Below, piece after piece: positions 55,053-64,000 of a stretch of 64,000 nt of DNA. The DNA is from Lachnospiraceae bacterium (GTDB lineage Bacteria; Bacillota; Clostridia; Lachnospirales; Lachnospiraceae), in NCBI GenBank assembly GCA_017455435.1, contig JAFTAU010000057.1, positions 23,937 to 87,936 of the forward strand, read 5' to 3'. The notes beneath the pieces are model-generated. The model was given only the letters and a program-made list of their open reading frames with translations. It was not told the origin of the DNA and searched no databases. Within the stretch, counting starts at the first letter, position 1. Every line of letters starts with the position of its first letter. The position numbers and the translations under genes are program-made.

Positions 55053-56597
55053 ATGAATAAGAAGATAGAAAACTCTGTAATCTATAATGTTTACCCCTCG
55101 TCCTTTTACGACAGCAACGGCGACGGCATAGGAGATCTTCCCGGCATCACGCAGAAGCTGGAGTATATCAAACAGTTCGCAGACATCGTCTGGATCAATT
55201 CGTTTTTTAAATCGCCGTTTCGTGACGGCGGTTATGATATAGAGGACTATTACGCCGTAAATGAGCAGTTCGGGACGATGGAGGATCTGAAGGAGCTGAT
55301 TGACAAGGCTCACTCGCTCGGCCTGAAGATTCTCATCTGTCTCGTGGTGGGACATACCTCAGACGCTCACAAGTGGTATCTGGAGTCGCAGAAAGCGGAG
55401 AAAAACGAATACTCCGATTACTATATCTGGACAGATCAGGTTTTTGACTCCTGCCCGTACAAGATTGTGACCGGTACCAGCGAGCGCAACGGAAACTGCC
55501 TTGTGAATTTTTTCACATTCCAGCCTGCGCTGAATTACGGCTTCGCGAAAAAAACCTTTGAGTGGCAGAATCTCTACACCGACGAGGTCTGCAAAAAGGT
55601 TCATAACGAAGTAAAGAAAATAATAAGATATTATCTCGAGCTCGGAGTGGACGGATTCAGAGTGGATCTTGCAAGCGGAATTGTCAAGGATGATGAAAAC
55701 GGAAAATGCTCCTGTGAAGTCTGGAACGAGATTTTCGCCGAGGCAAGGAGAGATTATCCGGACGCGATCTTTCTTTCCGAGTGGGGTCAGCCCCAGTACG
55801 CGGTGGCGAGCGGCGCTTTTGACGTTGATTTTCTGAATCACTGCTATTTTGACGGATACAACCGCCTCTTCCGCAAGGAAGCCGGAACGAACGTATTCAA
55901 GAGCGACGGAAACAGCTTTTTCCGCAAAGAGGGAAAGGGCGAATGCAAGGCGTTTTTTGAATATGTTGAATACGCTCTGAAGGAATCAAAAGACAAGGGC
56001 TATATTTCCATCATAACCGGAAACCACGACCTGCCGCGCATAGGTATGGGCAGGACTCAGGATGAAATGAAAACTGTTTTCGCCTTTATTCTGGCGATGC
56101 CCGGCATCCCTATCATCTATTACGGTGATGAAATAGGCATGCCGTATACAAACCTCAAAAACAAGGACGGCGGCTACAACCGCACCGGAGCACGTACGCC
56201 CATGCAGTGGACTGCAGGAAAGAATGCGGGATTCAGCACCACCGACGGGGAGCTCTATCTGCCGATCAACGAAAATTACACAGAGGTAAACTGCGAGTCG
56301 ATGGAAAAGGACGAAAATTCACTGATCAACACGGTGAAATCTCTCCTTGACATAAAACGCAGGTTCTTTGGCGGACTTGAAAACGGTCTTGAGGTTATAA
56401 ATGACGATTACCCCATGGTCTTTTCCAGAAAGAAGGATGGCGCCACTTTCTTGTGCGCCGTCAATCCGTCCGACCGTGAATATGAGATAGAGGTGCCGGA
56501 AGGAGGACGCATACTCAGCTCGCTTAATGCACAGGTCTCCGGAAACAAGGCAAAGCTCGGCGGAGTATCATATCTCTGGATTTATTCTGAAAAGTAA
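55053..56597 (+). CDS. Alpha-amylase family (GH13) enzyme with altered region I
   Basis: 514 residues, no signal peptide, so cytoplasmic. GH13 catalytic residues are present: nucleophile Asp205 (GFRVDLAS), acid/base Glu243 (FLSEWG) and Asp326 in GNHDLPR. Conserved region I, normally DLVVNHTSD, reads CLVVGHTSD: Cys96 and Gly100 replace the usual Asp and Asn, while His101 is kept. The overall layout and short C-terminal beta domain resemble oligo-1,6-glucosidase or alpha-glucosidase subfamilies. It probably acts on an imported alpha-glucoside, but the region I change could alter activity. It lies in a run of hydrolase genes with short spacers. Confidence 0.88.
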   Translation: MNKKIENSVIYNVYPSSFYDSNGDGIGDLPGITQKLEYIKQFADIVWINSFFKSPFRDGGYDIEDYYAVNEQFGTMEDLKELIDKAHSLGLKILICLVVGHTSDAHKWYLESQKAEKNEYSDYYIWTDQVFDSCPYKIVTGTSERNGNCLVNFFTFQPALNYGFAKKTFEWQNLYTDEVCKKVHNEVKKIIRYYLELGVDGFRVDLASGIVKDDENGKCSCEVWNEIFAEARRDYPDAIFLSEWGQPQYAVASGAFDVDFLNHCYFDGYNRLFRKEAGTNVFKSDGNSFFRKEGKGECKAFFEYVEYALKESKDKGYISIITGNHDLPRIGMGRTQDEMKTVFAFILAMPGIPIIYYGDEIGMPYTNLKNKDGGYNRTGARTPMQWTAGKNAGFSTTDGELYLPINENYTEVNCESMEKDENSLINTVKSLLDIKRRFFGGLENGLEVINDDYPMVFSRKKDGATFLCAVNPSDREYEIEVPEGGRILSSLNAQVSGNKAKLGGVSYLWIYSEK

Positions 56598-56612
56598 GGA
56601 GAGCAAGCGGCA

Positions 56613-58688
56613 ATGTTTGAAAACGCCTCATGGATATGGCCTGCCGGATTAAAGGGACCGGACTGCTACGCGGAGTTTATCGCGAATTTTGAAACTTCGG
56701 ATTCTGACGGTGTGTCTGTCGCCATTTCAGCCGATTCAAATTATGCTCTGTATATAAACGGCGTATTTGCCGACAGCGGTCAGTATGCCGATTTTCCGCA
56801 TCACAAGGTTTATGACGAAATAGATATCAGCCGGCTTGTCAGGGCCGGAAAAAACCGTATCGCCGTGATAGTCTGGTACTACGGAATGCCTTCGTTTACC
56901 TATTACATCGGCAGACCCGGACTGATATTTGAAGTGCATCGTGGCGGACAGACTGTTCTGTCGTCGGGCAGGAACGTCCTTTGCAGACAGAGCAAAAGAT
57001 ACATCAGCGGGCGCTGTGAGTATATCACCGGTCAGCTCGGAATGACTTTTCACGCCGATCTGACACACGACGAAGAATGGATGAAGACCGGAGAGGAAGG
57101 CTTTTCTCCCTCCGCTGTCTGCGAAGGCATGCCGGAAAGGCTCTATCCCAGAGAGATAAAAAAGCTGGTATTGGAAGACCCGCGCCCCGCGAAGATTGTC
57201 GCGCAGGGAACCTTCACATACAAAGACCCCAAAGAGCGTGTCGGCTTTCTTATGAAGCACGCGGCTCTTTCGTTTCTCGATAAATATGAAATGCAAAAAG
57301 ACGGCGTGTTAGCCTCCGGGCTTGCCCCGGATTCGGGCGATGGCATTTTTTTTATTGTCGATATGGAAAAGGAAACAGCGGGCTATCTGGATTTCGAACT
57401 GGAAGTCCCTGAGGAATGCGACATGGAAATAGGCTGGGGAGAGCATCTTCTGGACGGCCGCTGCCGTACCGGCATAGCCGAAAGGAGTTTTTCCGCCTCG
57501 GTAAGACTCGCCCCGGGACGCAACTCATATATGAATCCTTTCCGCCGTCTGGGGTGCCGCTATGTGCAGTTTTTTGTCCATGCGGACAGGGTAAAGGTGA
57601 TTCGCTCGGGCGTCAGAACCTGTGATTATCCCGTAAAGAAAAAGCCCTTTAATACAGACAACCTCCTGCACCGCGAGATTTACGAGGTTTGCTGCAATAC
57701 GCTTATTAAATGTATGCACGAGCATTATGAGGACTGCCCGTGGAGAGAACAGTCATATTATGCTCTTGACTCGCGCAATCAGATGCTGTGCGGCTACTAT
57801 GCTTTTGAAGGGTATGAGTTCCCGCGCGCCGGTCTGCGGCTTATAGCGCAGTCCATTCGCGAGGACGGCCATCTGCCCATGTGCTTCCCGACAAACGAAA
57901 GGCTGACCATACCTTCATTTACGCTGGCGTACATTATCTCGCTCGGAGAGTATCTGAACCATACTAAAGACGCGGAAACGATTCGCTGCTGCTTTGATGC
58001 GGCAAGGACGATTATAGACACGTTTACGGGCCGTATTGACGAAACCGGACTCATCCCCAATTTTGACGAAACGCAAAAATACTGGAATTTTTACGAATGG
58101 CAGCCGTATCTTAACGGCAGGGGCAATGAAGGCACGGTTTATGATATGTGCTTAAACGCCATGCTTTCGCTCGCCCTCGGTTCCTATGGAGAACTGTGCG
58201 CCGCGGTGGGGCAGGATGCGGAGCAATGCGCCATTATCAGAAAGAAACTGAACGAAAAGATTGCAGAGAGCTTCTATGACGACAAAACGGAGCAGTTTTT
58301 GATCTGCATCGGACAAAAGAGAGAATGCAGGAGCGTTCTGGCAAATGCACTGGGCGTCCTGTGCGGAGCCGCCGACAATTTGAATCAGGAAAAAATGCTG
58401 GAGATAATACTTGGCAACGGTGCCCCGGACAGCGAAACAGAGGTCATTCCCGCCACGCTTTCCATGCATACCTTCAGATACGAGGCGCTGCTCAAAGCCA
58501 ATAGAGAAAAATACAAAAAAGCGGTAATCGATGAAATAGACCGTGTATATCTGCGGATGCTGCGCTCCGGAGCCACGACCTTCTGGGAAACTGAAAAGGG
58601 AGAGGCCGATTTTTCCGGTGCCGGTTCGCTGTGCCACGGATGGAGCGCCATGCCCATATACTACTATCACACGCTGGAGGAAGAATGA
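56613..58688 (+). CDS. GH78-like alpha-L-rhamnosidase family protein
   Basis: 691 residues, no signal peptide. The N-terminal part (SWIWPAG, then beta-sandwich segments such as ALYINGVFADSGQY) and the later (alpha/alpha)6-barrel region fit the GH78 architecture. The key segment reads EDCPWREQSYYALDSRNQM near residue 375, the equivalent of the GH78 DCPxR(D/E)E motif. The C-terminal GATTFWE and CHGWSA motifs also match. Substrate specificity could differ from rhamnose. TAAGGAG overlaps the stop of the GH13 gene, so the two are coupled. The next start lies two bases after its stop. Confidence 0.8.
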   Translation: MFENASWIWPAGLKGPDCYAEFIANFETSDSDGVSVAISADSNYALYINGVFADSGQYADFPHHKVYDEIDISRLVRAGKNRIAVIVWYYGMPSFTYYIGRPGLIFEVHRGGQTVLSSGRNVLCRQSKRYISGRCEYITGQLGMTFHADLTHDEEWMKTGEEGFSPSAVCEGMPERLYPREIKKLVLEDPRPAKIVAQGTFTYKDPKERVGFLMKHAALSFLDKYEMQKDGVLASGLAPDSGDGIFFIVDMEKETAGYLDFELEVPEECDMEIGWGEHLLDGRCRTGIAERSFSASVRLAPGRNSYMNPFRRLGCRYVQFFVHADRVKVIRSGVRTCDYPVKKKPFNTDNLLHREIYEVCCNTLIKCMHEHYEDCPWREQSYYALDSRNQMLCGYYAFEGYEFPRAGLRLIAQSIREDGHLPMCFPTNERLTIPSFTLAYIISLGEYLNHTKDAETIRCCFDAARTIIDTFTGRIDETGLIPNFDETQKYWNFYEWQPYLNGRGNEGTVYDMCLNAMLSLALGSYGELCAAVGQDAEQCAIIRKKLNEKIAESFYDDKTEQFLICIGQKRECRSVLANALGVLCGAADNLNQEKMLEIILGNGAPDSETEVIPATLSMHTFRYEALLKANREKYKKAVIDEIDRVYLRMLRSGATTFWETEKGEADFSGAGSLCHGWSAMPIYYYHTLEEE

Positions 58689-58689
58689 G

Positions 58690-60516
58690 ATGATCAAAAT
58701 AAACTGCGATGGTCTTGACGAAAAGCTGAAAAAGGGCGTCGAGATGCTGGAACGCTACGGCTTTCTGAAGATCTCACGCGATGGAATGGCCATCGAGGCC
58801 TCACGGGGAGAGGAAATCTCCATAGAAAAGAAAGAAGGTGCCGTCCGCATAACCTACGACAGAACGCCTCATTTTTATATGGCGCTTGCCCGCGCCGCCG
58901 TAATGAACGGTGATCGTCTGGATTTGAAATATCGTTCAAAACGGCTGGGCTTTATGCTGGACTGCTCGAGAAACGGCATTTTGCTGCCGGAAACTGTAAA
59001 AAAACTGATATGCCTCCTGCTGCTGGCCGGCTATGACTATCTGGAGCTTTATACGGAGGAGACGTATGAGCTTCCCGATGAGCCGTATTTCGGCTACAAA
59101 CGCGGCCGCTACAGCACTGAGGAATTGAGGGAGATTGTGGCTTTTGCGGATCTCATGGGATTTAAAATGATTCCCTGCATTCAGACCCTGGCGCATCTTA
59201 GAAGGTTGGCAAACTGGATCATGTATTACGACCATATGGACATAGACGATGTGCTGCTGGTGGGAGATGAGAGAACCTACGCCCTCATTAGAAAGATGAT
59301 CCGGCACTGCAAAGACGTCTTCCATACGGACAGAATCAATATAGGCAGCGATGAGGCCTACCATCTGGGACGCGGAAAATATACCGACGTCTACGGATAC
59401 AAAAACAAGCACGAAGTTTACCTGGACCATATGAAAAAGGTGTTTGAGATCTGCCGTGAGGAGGGCATGAAGCCCGAGTTCTGGGCGGACGCGTTTTATG
59501 ATACCGACCGTTCCGATGAAGAAATCAGCAGTATCTTTGACGGAGATCAGACTCCTATAGTCTGGAACTACCGTGCATCGGAGGCCGAAAGAGTCCGGAA
59601 AAACCTTATCAGGATGAAAAAATGCGTGGGAAAGGTTCAGTACGCGGGAGGCCTGTTCAAGTGGCAGAGCTTTGCTCCGGACAACACCTATACCAAAAAA
59701 TGTATGGACGCGCTTCTGGCGGTCGCTGCGGACTGCGAAGTGGATGATATCATCATAACCGCATGGGCGAATGACGGCTATGAATGTTCCATAAATGCGA
59801 TGATACCCGGAATATGGTATGCGACCGGGAAGCTCTGCGCAGGAGAGCCCGATCAGAGCGCCATGGTTGCGGCCTGGAGCGGATACACCTCTGAAGAATG
59901 GGAACTGTGCGACAGGCTCAATTATGTGATGCCGAATCTTGATGTGCAGTGCAATGCGGCAAAATATTTGTTGTACAACGATTTTATAATAGGCCTTTTG
60001 GATTACAACACTCCCGACCACGCAGACGAAATCTACAGGGATCTGCTGCCAAAGCTCCATCCTCTGGCAGAGAGAAAAGAGACTTTTTCATATCTTTTCA
60101 AGTCATACGAGGCGCTTTGCCGCGTCCTTATGCTAAAGGCCACCTTCGGACGCAGGCTTTACAGAGCATATCAGGACGGCGACAAGGAAAAAATGCGCGC
60201 GATAGCAGGGGAATTGCCCGACATCAGAGAGGCGCTCAAAGAGTTTTACCGGATATACAGAGAGCAGTGGCTGCTTGAGAACAAAGGCTTTGGCTTCGAG
60301 GTCATGGATCTCAGGTTCGGAGGGCTCATCGGCAGAACGGAAACAGTGGAAAAGGTTTTGTACGACTATATCGAAGGCAGAACGGAGCGTATCTATGAGC
60401 TGGAAGAGGAAAGGCTGGAATATTTCTGCGGAAGGCTCAAGGGAGACGAGGTATATGCTCCGGTACACGGAGACTTCGCAACGGCCTATACGGTAAACCT
60501 GATTACCTATTCATAA
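58690..60516 (+). CDS. GH20-like beta-N-acetylhexosaminidase
   Basis: 608 residues, no signal peptide. After a small alpha/beta N-terminal domain, the barrel begins at about residue 85 (LGFMLDCSRNGIL, similar to the GH20 strand RG.MLD.SR). The catalytic pair is Asp221-Glu222 in INIGSDEAYHLG, where most GH20 enzymes have H(I/L)GGDE. EFWADAF and TAWANDG provide the usual Trp residues. It likely removes terminal GlcNAc or GalNAc from imported oligosaccharides. ATG 58690 follows GGAGGAAG, two bases after the previous stop. Confidence 0.82.
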   Translation: MIKINCDGLDEKLKKGVEMLERYGFLKISRDGMAIEASRGEEISIEKKEGAVRITYDRTPHFYMALARAAVMNGDRLDLKYRSKRLGFMLDCSRNGILLPETVKKLICLLLLAGYDYLELYTEETYELPDEPYFGYKRGRYSTEELREIVAFADLMGFKMIPCIQTLAHLRRLANWIMYYDHMDIDDVLLVGDERTYALIRKMIRHCKDVFHTDRINIGSDEAYHLGRGKYTDVYGYKNKHEVYLDHMKKVFEICREEGMKPEFWADAFYDTDRSDEEISSIFDGDQTPIVWNYRASEAERVRKNLIRMKKCVGKVQYAGGLFKWQSFAPDNTYTKKCMDALLAVAADCEVDDIIITAWANDGYECSINAMIPGIWYATGKLCAGEPDQSAMVAAWSGYTSEEWELCDRLNYVMPNLDVQCNAAKYLLYNDFIIGLLDYNTPDHADEIYRDLLPKLHPLAERKETFSYLFKSYEALCRVLMLKATFGRRLYRAYQDGDKEKMRAIAGELPDIREALKEFYRIYREQWLLENKGFGFEVMDLRFGGLIGRTETVEKVLYDYIEGRTERIYELEEERLEYFCGRLKGDEVYAPVHGDFATAYTVNLITYS

Positions 60517-60531
60517 GGAGAAATCGGATAT

Positions 60532-61353
60532 ATGAAGCTGAAATATTACGGAACTGCGGCTTATGAGGGCTTTCCCGCACTTTTCTGCGCGTGCGACGCC
60601 TGCAAAAGGGCCAGAGCTGCGGGCGGAAGGAATATCCGCAGCAGGTCACAGGCGCTTATTAACGATGAACTATTAATAGATTTTCCGGCTGATACGGCAA
60701 TGCGCTTTTTGTACGGCGACCTGCCGCTGCCGGAGCTGAGGCACTGCCTGATTACGCACAAGCACAGTGACCATTTCTATCCTATGGACGTGGTGGCCAG
60801 ATGTCCGGTCTTTGCTTATCCGGAAACGGAAGACCCCATGCATTTTTATCTGCCGGAAAACTGCGAAAAGGAGCTGGCGCTGCGCCTTTCGGAGCAGCCT
60901 GACGGCGGCAGGGTAAAGCTCCACACGGTAAAGCCTTTTGACGTTTTTAACGTTGCCGGCATATATACCGTGACGGCGCTTCCCGCGCATCACAGTGCAG
61001 AGGCGGTTTTTTATATGATTGAAGACGGAGAAAAACGGATTCTTTATGCTCACGATACGGGCAGCTTTCTGCCTGAGGCGCAGGAGTTTTTCAAAAAAGA
61101 AAAGCCGCACTTTGACTTTGTTTCCTACGACTGCACATACGGTCTGGACGACAACGGTTCTCACCATATGGGCTTTCCCGTGGTGCTTCGCATGGATGAA
61201 ATGCTGCGCGAGTGTGGCTGCGTGGATAGCAAAACCGTGCGGTATATCAATCATTTTTCCCACAACGGAAAAGTTACTTATGACGAAATGGTCCCCATTG
61301 CGAAAAAACACGGCATAGGGGTGGCATACGACGGACTGACGGTGAGGATATGA
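60532..61353 (+). CDS. MBL-fold metallo-hydrolase (PhnP-like)
   Basis: 273 residues. The metal-binding motif THKHSDH gives His76, His78, Asp80 and His81; a later histidine (HHSAE) and YAHDTGS complete the site. An N-terminal C-A-C-D-A-C cluster (Cys19, 21, 24) followed by RSRSQ resembles the extra zinc site of PhnP phosphodiesterases, which open cyclic phosphate esters. A cyclic phosphate or other phosphodiester on a sugar is a reasonable substrate guess. The stop overlaps the next ATG by four bases (ATGA). Confidence 0.85.
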   Translation: MKLKYYGTAAYEGFPALFCACDACKRARAAGGRNIRSRSQALINDELLIDFPADTAMRFLYGDLPLPELRHCLITHKHSDHFYPMDVVARCPVFAYPETEDPMHFYLPENCEKELALRLSEQPDGGRVKLHTVKPFDVFNVAGIYTVTALPAHHSAEAVFYMIEDGEKRILYAHDTGSFLPEAQEFFKKEKPHFDFVSYDCTYGLDDNGSHHMGFPVVLRMDEMLRECGCVDSKTVRYINHFSHNGKVTYDEMVPIAKKHGIGVAYDGLTVRI

Positions 61354-63743
61354 TTAGTACACCTTCAAAAAAAGAAATATACCTGATTTGCAATGCACAT
61401 CTGGACCCCGTCTGGCTGTGGCGCAGGGAAGAGGGTATGGCGGAGGCTATATCCACGTTCCGCGTTGCGGCCGATTTCTGTGAAAAATACGACGGATTTA
61501 TTTTTAATCACAACGAGTCCGTGCTGTACGAATGGATAAAGGAGTACGAGCCTGAGCTCTTTGAGCGCATCCGCAGGCTCGTAAAAGAGGGAAAATGGCG
61601 TATTATGGGCGGCTGGTATCTGCAGCCCGACTGCAACCTGCCATCCGGCGAGTCTTTTATCAGGCAGATAGAAGAGGGAAACCGGTTTTTCCTCGAAAAC
61701 TTCGGAGTAAAGCCCGTGACAGCTGTGAATTTTGATCCCTTTGGGCACACCAGGGGGCTGGTTCAGATTCTCAAAAAGATGGGCTACGAAAATTATGTTT
61801 TTATGCGCCCCAACAGAATCGTTCCGGAGCAGGATTTTATCTGGAGGGGCTACGACGGCAGCGAGATACGCGGACACTGCCTGCTGGGAGTATACAATTC
61901 TCCGAAAGGCGCTATAGAAAAGCGGCTGGATCCCATGGTCGCAAGTGAGCAGAGCCGCATTTTCATGTGCTGGGGCGTGGGAAACCACGGCGGCGGCCCT
62001 TCCGAAGAGGACTGGCTCACTATTCAGGAATATATGAAGGCCCATCCGGAAATCAGTTTTATTCCCTCCGGCTGTGAGGAATATTTTGCAGCGGTCGGAA
62101 ATGACGGGCTGCGCGTGTATGACGGTTCAATGAGACACTGGGCGGTGGGCTGCTATACTACCATGTCCCGCATAAAAAGAAAACATCGCCTGCTGGAAAA
62201 CGAGCTGGCTTTTACCGAAAGAATAATGGCTGCGGCAGGGATGCCTTCAGCAGAAAAGCTGAGAGAAGCGGAAAAGGATCTGCTCTTTTCGGAGTTTCAC
62301 GACTCCCTGCCCGGTTCGATGATAAAAAGCGCCGAGGAGGACATGCTCCGTCAGATGGATCACGGTCTGGAAATATTGTCACGTAACCGTATCAAGGCGT
62401 TTTTCAGGCTCTGCGAGGGTCAGCCTGTAGCAAAAAGCGGAGAGATTCCCGTGATGGTCTTTAATCCGCATCCCTACAGGATAAAACAGGAGGTAGAAGT
62501 GGAATTCCAGCTTCAGGAGCAGAATTTCAACATGCCTGAGGTGACAGTGGCACGGGTTCGCGCCGCGGACGGGACTTACCTGCCTGCCCAGAATATAAAA
62601 GAGGACTGTACCTTCAATCTGGACTGGAGAAAGAGGATAGTCTTTACCGCTGAGCTGGAGCCTATGAGTATCAGCAGATTTGACTGTGAGCTTCACACGG
62701 AGCCGCTCGCCAGACGCCCCATAGAGGCCCTCGCAGAGGAAAACGGCTGCTACATCTTCAGAAACGGCCGCGTCGAAGTGCTGATAAACAAATCCACCGG
62801 TCTGATAGACCGTTACCGGGTGGATGGCAGGGACCGCCTTCAAAAAGGCAGCTGCGAGATAAGGGCGTTTCTGGATAATGAAGATCCATGGGGAATGACC
62901 GTGGACAGCTTCCGTGAGCGCGCGGGCGAGTTCAGGCTGCTTTCGGATGCGGAGGCAAACGCCTTTAACGGATATCCGGATGAAACCGTGCCGAATGTCC
63001 GCGTCATAGAAAACGGAGAGGTTCTTACGCGCCTTCAGGCCACTTTTGCATATTCCGCTTCTTTTGCCGTAGTCACCTACACGATGTACAAAAACGAAAC
63101 GTATATAGACATTCACATAAAGCTCTTTTCGGCAGACACAAACAGAATGTATAAGCTGGCGCTGCCCACAGAGTGCGGCGGCATGAGCCTGTACGGACAG
63201 GACGTGTTCGGCAGAGAGGAGCTGCCTACCGACGGCAGAGAGGTCTGTTTCCAGAAATGGTGCGGGTTTACCGACGAGAAATCGGGATTTGCGGTGATTA
63301 ACGCCGGAACCTACGGAGGAAGCTGCGAGGACGGCACAATCCTGCTTTCCCTTCTGCGCACGCCTGTGTATTCCGCTCACCCTATTCCCGAAAGACAGCT
63401 GGCAGACCGCGACATCTATCTCGACCATGTAGACATGGGAGAGAGGGAGTTTGATTTCAGGCTGACGGCGGAGACGAAGCTTTTGGACAGAGATGCAGAG
63501 ATTTACAGTCAGTCACCTTATGCGCTCAGCTTTTTCCCGTCGGGCGGCGGAGAAAAAAAAGGTCTGAGGGTGGAGATGGATAATCCTTATTTCATCCTGT
63601 CAGGACTGCGCCTGCGAAAGGATGGCACGCCTCTCGTGAGAGTTTTTAATTCCTCGGAAAAAACTCAGAGCGGCACGCTCCGCGTGGGTGACCGCGAGAT
63701 CAGTATTACGCTCGGTGCATATTCATTTGAAAACATTCTTTAA
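61350..63743 (+). CDS. Glycoside hydrolase family 38 alpha-mannosidase
   Basis: 797 residues, no signal peptide. Zinc-site motif AHLDPVW with His17 and Asp19, nucleophile Asp129 in NFDPFGH, CWGVGNHGGGPSEEDW and SEFHDSLPGS are all classic GH38 features. A C-terminal beta-sandwich domain makes up the second half. It would remove alpha-linked mannose from imported glycans. Start at ATG 61350 with GGTGAGG; the overlap with the MBL gene shows coupled translation. Confidence 0.93.
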   Translation: MISTPSKKEIYLICNAHLDPVWLWRREEGMAEAISTFRVAADFCEKYDGFIFNHNESVLYEWIKEYEPELFERIRRLVKEGKWRIMGGWYLQPDCNLPSGESFIRQIEEGNRFFLENFGVKPVTAVNFDPFGHTRGLVQILKKMGYENYVFMRPNRIVPEQDFIWRGYDGSEIRGHCLLGVYNSPKGAIEKRLDPMVASEQSRIFMCWGVGNHGGGPSEEDWLTIQEYMKAHPEISFIPSGCEEYFAAVGNDGLRVYDGSMRHWAVGCYTTMSRIKRKHRLLENELAFTERIMAAAGMPSAEKLREAEKDLLFSEFHDSLPGSMIKSAEEDMLRQMDHGLEILSRNRIKAFFRLCEGQPVAKSGEIPVMVFNPHPYRIKQEVEVEFQLQEQNFNMPEVTVARVRAADGTYLPAQNIKEDCTFNLDWRKRIVFTAELEPMSISRFDCELHTEPLARRPIEALAEENGCYIFRNGRVEVLINKSTGLIDRYRVDGRDRLQKGSCEIRAFLDNEDPWGMTVDSFRERAGEFRLLSDAEANAFNGYPDETVPNVRVIENGEVLTRLQATFAYSASFAVVTYTMYKNETYIDIHIKLFSADTNRMYKLALPTECGGMSLYGQDVFGREELPTDGREVCFQKWCGFTDEKSGFAVINAGTYGGSCEDGTILLSLLRTPVYSAHPIPERQLADRDIYLDHVDMGEREFDFRLTAETKLLDRDAEIYSQSPYALSFFPSGGGEKKGLRVEMDNPYFILSGLRLRKDGTPLVRVFNSSEKTQSGTLRVGDREISITLGAYSFENIL

Positions 63744-63757
63744 AGACGGAGGGAAAA

Positions 63758-64000
63758 ATGAAATTTACTGAATTGCTCAAAAAAAAGACCGCCGACAATC
63801 CCGGCACAAAGGCCCCGGTAATAGCCTTCCTCGGGGACAGCGTTACCCAGGGCGTTTTTGAGGTCTACCAGAAGGGCGGGGAGATGACGGGGGAATTCGA
63901 CAGTGTCAAAGCCTATCCCGAAAGTGTACAGGAACTGCTGGCGAGGATGTACCCGTCGGCTCCTGTGTCTGTGGGAAACGCCGGTGTACAGGGCGGCTCG
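63758..64000 (+). CDS. SGNH/GDSL-family hydrolase, cut by the window end
   Basis: The first 81 codons are present and open to the end of the window. They contain the block I motif GDSVTQG with nucleophile Ser28, and NAGVQGGS, which resembles block II. Such enzymes are esterases; in a glycan locus removal of acetyl or other acyl groups from sugars is likely. GGAGGG precedes the ATG, 14 bases after the mannosidase stop, so it continues the operon. Confidence 0.8.
   Translation, partial: MKFTELLKKKTADNPGTKAPVIAFLGDSVTQGVFEVYQKGGEMTGEFDSVKAYPESVQELLARMYPSAPVSVGNAGVQGGS

Noticed and set aside
58543..58689. Longer N-terminus for the GH20-like enzyme
   Set aside because: This extension lies within the GH78-like coding region in another frame; GGAGGAAG and ATG at 58690 give a normal start.

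Overview
The window looks like a chromosomal segment of a Gram-positive, anaerobic, probably gut- or rumen-associated Clostridia member (Oscillospiraceae/Ruminococcaceae-like). Pointers are a glutamate dehydrogenase that reads like the Clostridium symbiosum enzyme, a Firmicutes-type capsule control operon (Wzz-like adaptor, BY-kinase, PHP phosphatase, LCP protein), a class B sortase with a clostridial SPQTG substrate, BspA-type leucine-rich repeat and beta-helix surface proteins, AGGAGG ribosome binding sites and frequent TTG/GTG starts. The taxon is inferred from remembered families; no rRNA or tRNA is present. No CRISPR array, phage or insertion sequence was seen.

Layout. (1) 1-4600: an ECF transporter S component, glutamate dehydrogenase, then murI and a D,D-carboxypeptidase. 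(2) 4631-12064: a tightly packed cell-surface polysaccharide operon (chain-length adaptor, tyrosine kinase, phosphatase, sortase B, its SPQTG substrate, LCP ligase, nucleotide-sugar 4,6-dehydratase) followed after a terminator by a soluble S24/S26-type peptidase. (3) 12273-20774: secreted surface proteins. Two large beta-helix paralogues flank a BspA-like LRR protein, and each large gene is followed by a tiny ORF (42 and 39 codons). The two tiny peptides are clearly related to each other. (4) 20968-22033: a lipoprotein and a small membrane protein. (5) 22241-29884: rpoB-rpoC, with intact rifampicin-region residues and acidic tails. (6) 30079-31371: an AAA/DUF4143 ATPase gene bracketed by partial direct repeats of the rpoC terminator region, which looks like a later insertion. 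(7) 31557-64000: a large carbohydrate locus. It has a divergent AraC regulator, an SHMT-like PLP enzyme lacking folate-site residues, a CUT1 ABC importer (two permeases and a binding protein, no ATPase), several big secreted proteins, and a set of enzymes without signal peptides (GH13, GH78-like, GH20-like, MBL-fold hydrolase, GH38, EEP-fold hydrolase, and an SGNH hydrolase cut by the window end).

How it fits together. In the sugar locus, the surface proteins (some with TIM-barrel glycosidase-like domains) probably bind or pre-process a complex glycan. The ABC importer would take up oligosaccharides, and the cytoplasmic hexosaminidase-, mannosidase-, rhamnosidase- and amylase-type enzymes would finish degradation. 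GH20 plus GH38 suggests a glycan with HexNAc and alpha-mannose, such as N-glycan material; this is inference.

The most interesting unexplained structure is a module of about 300 residues at the C-terminus of four large secreted proteins in two distant loci. It is an internal duplication with a Y-S-V-x-x-Y-C mark recurring every 157-167 residues and ends in Y-x-Y-G-x-(A/T)-A. Other candidates are the paired tiny acidic peptides and a 192-residue repeat family shared by three neighbouring proteins.
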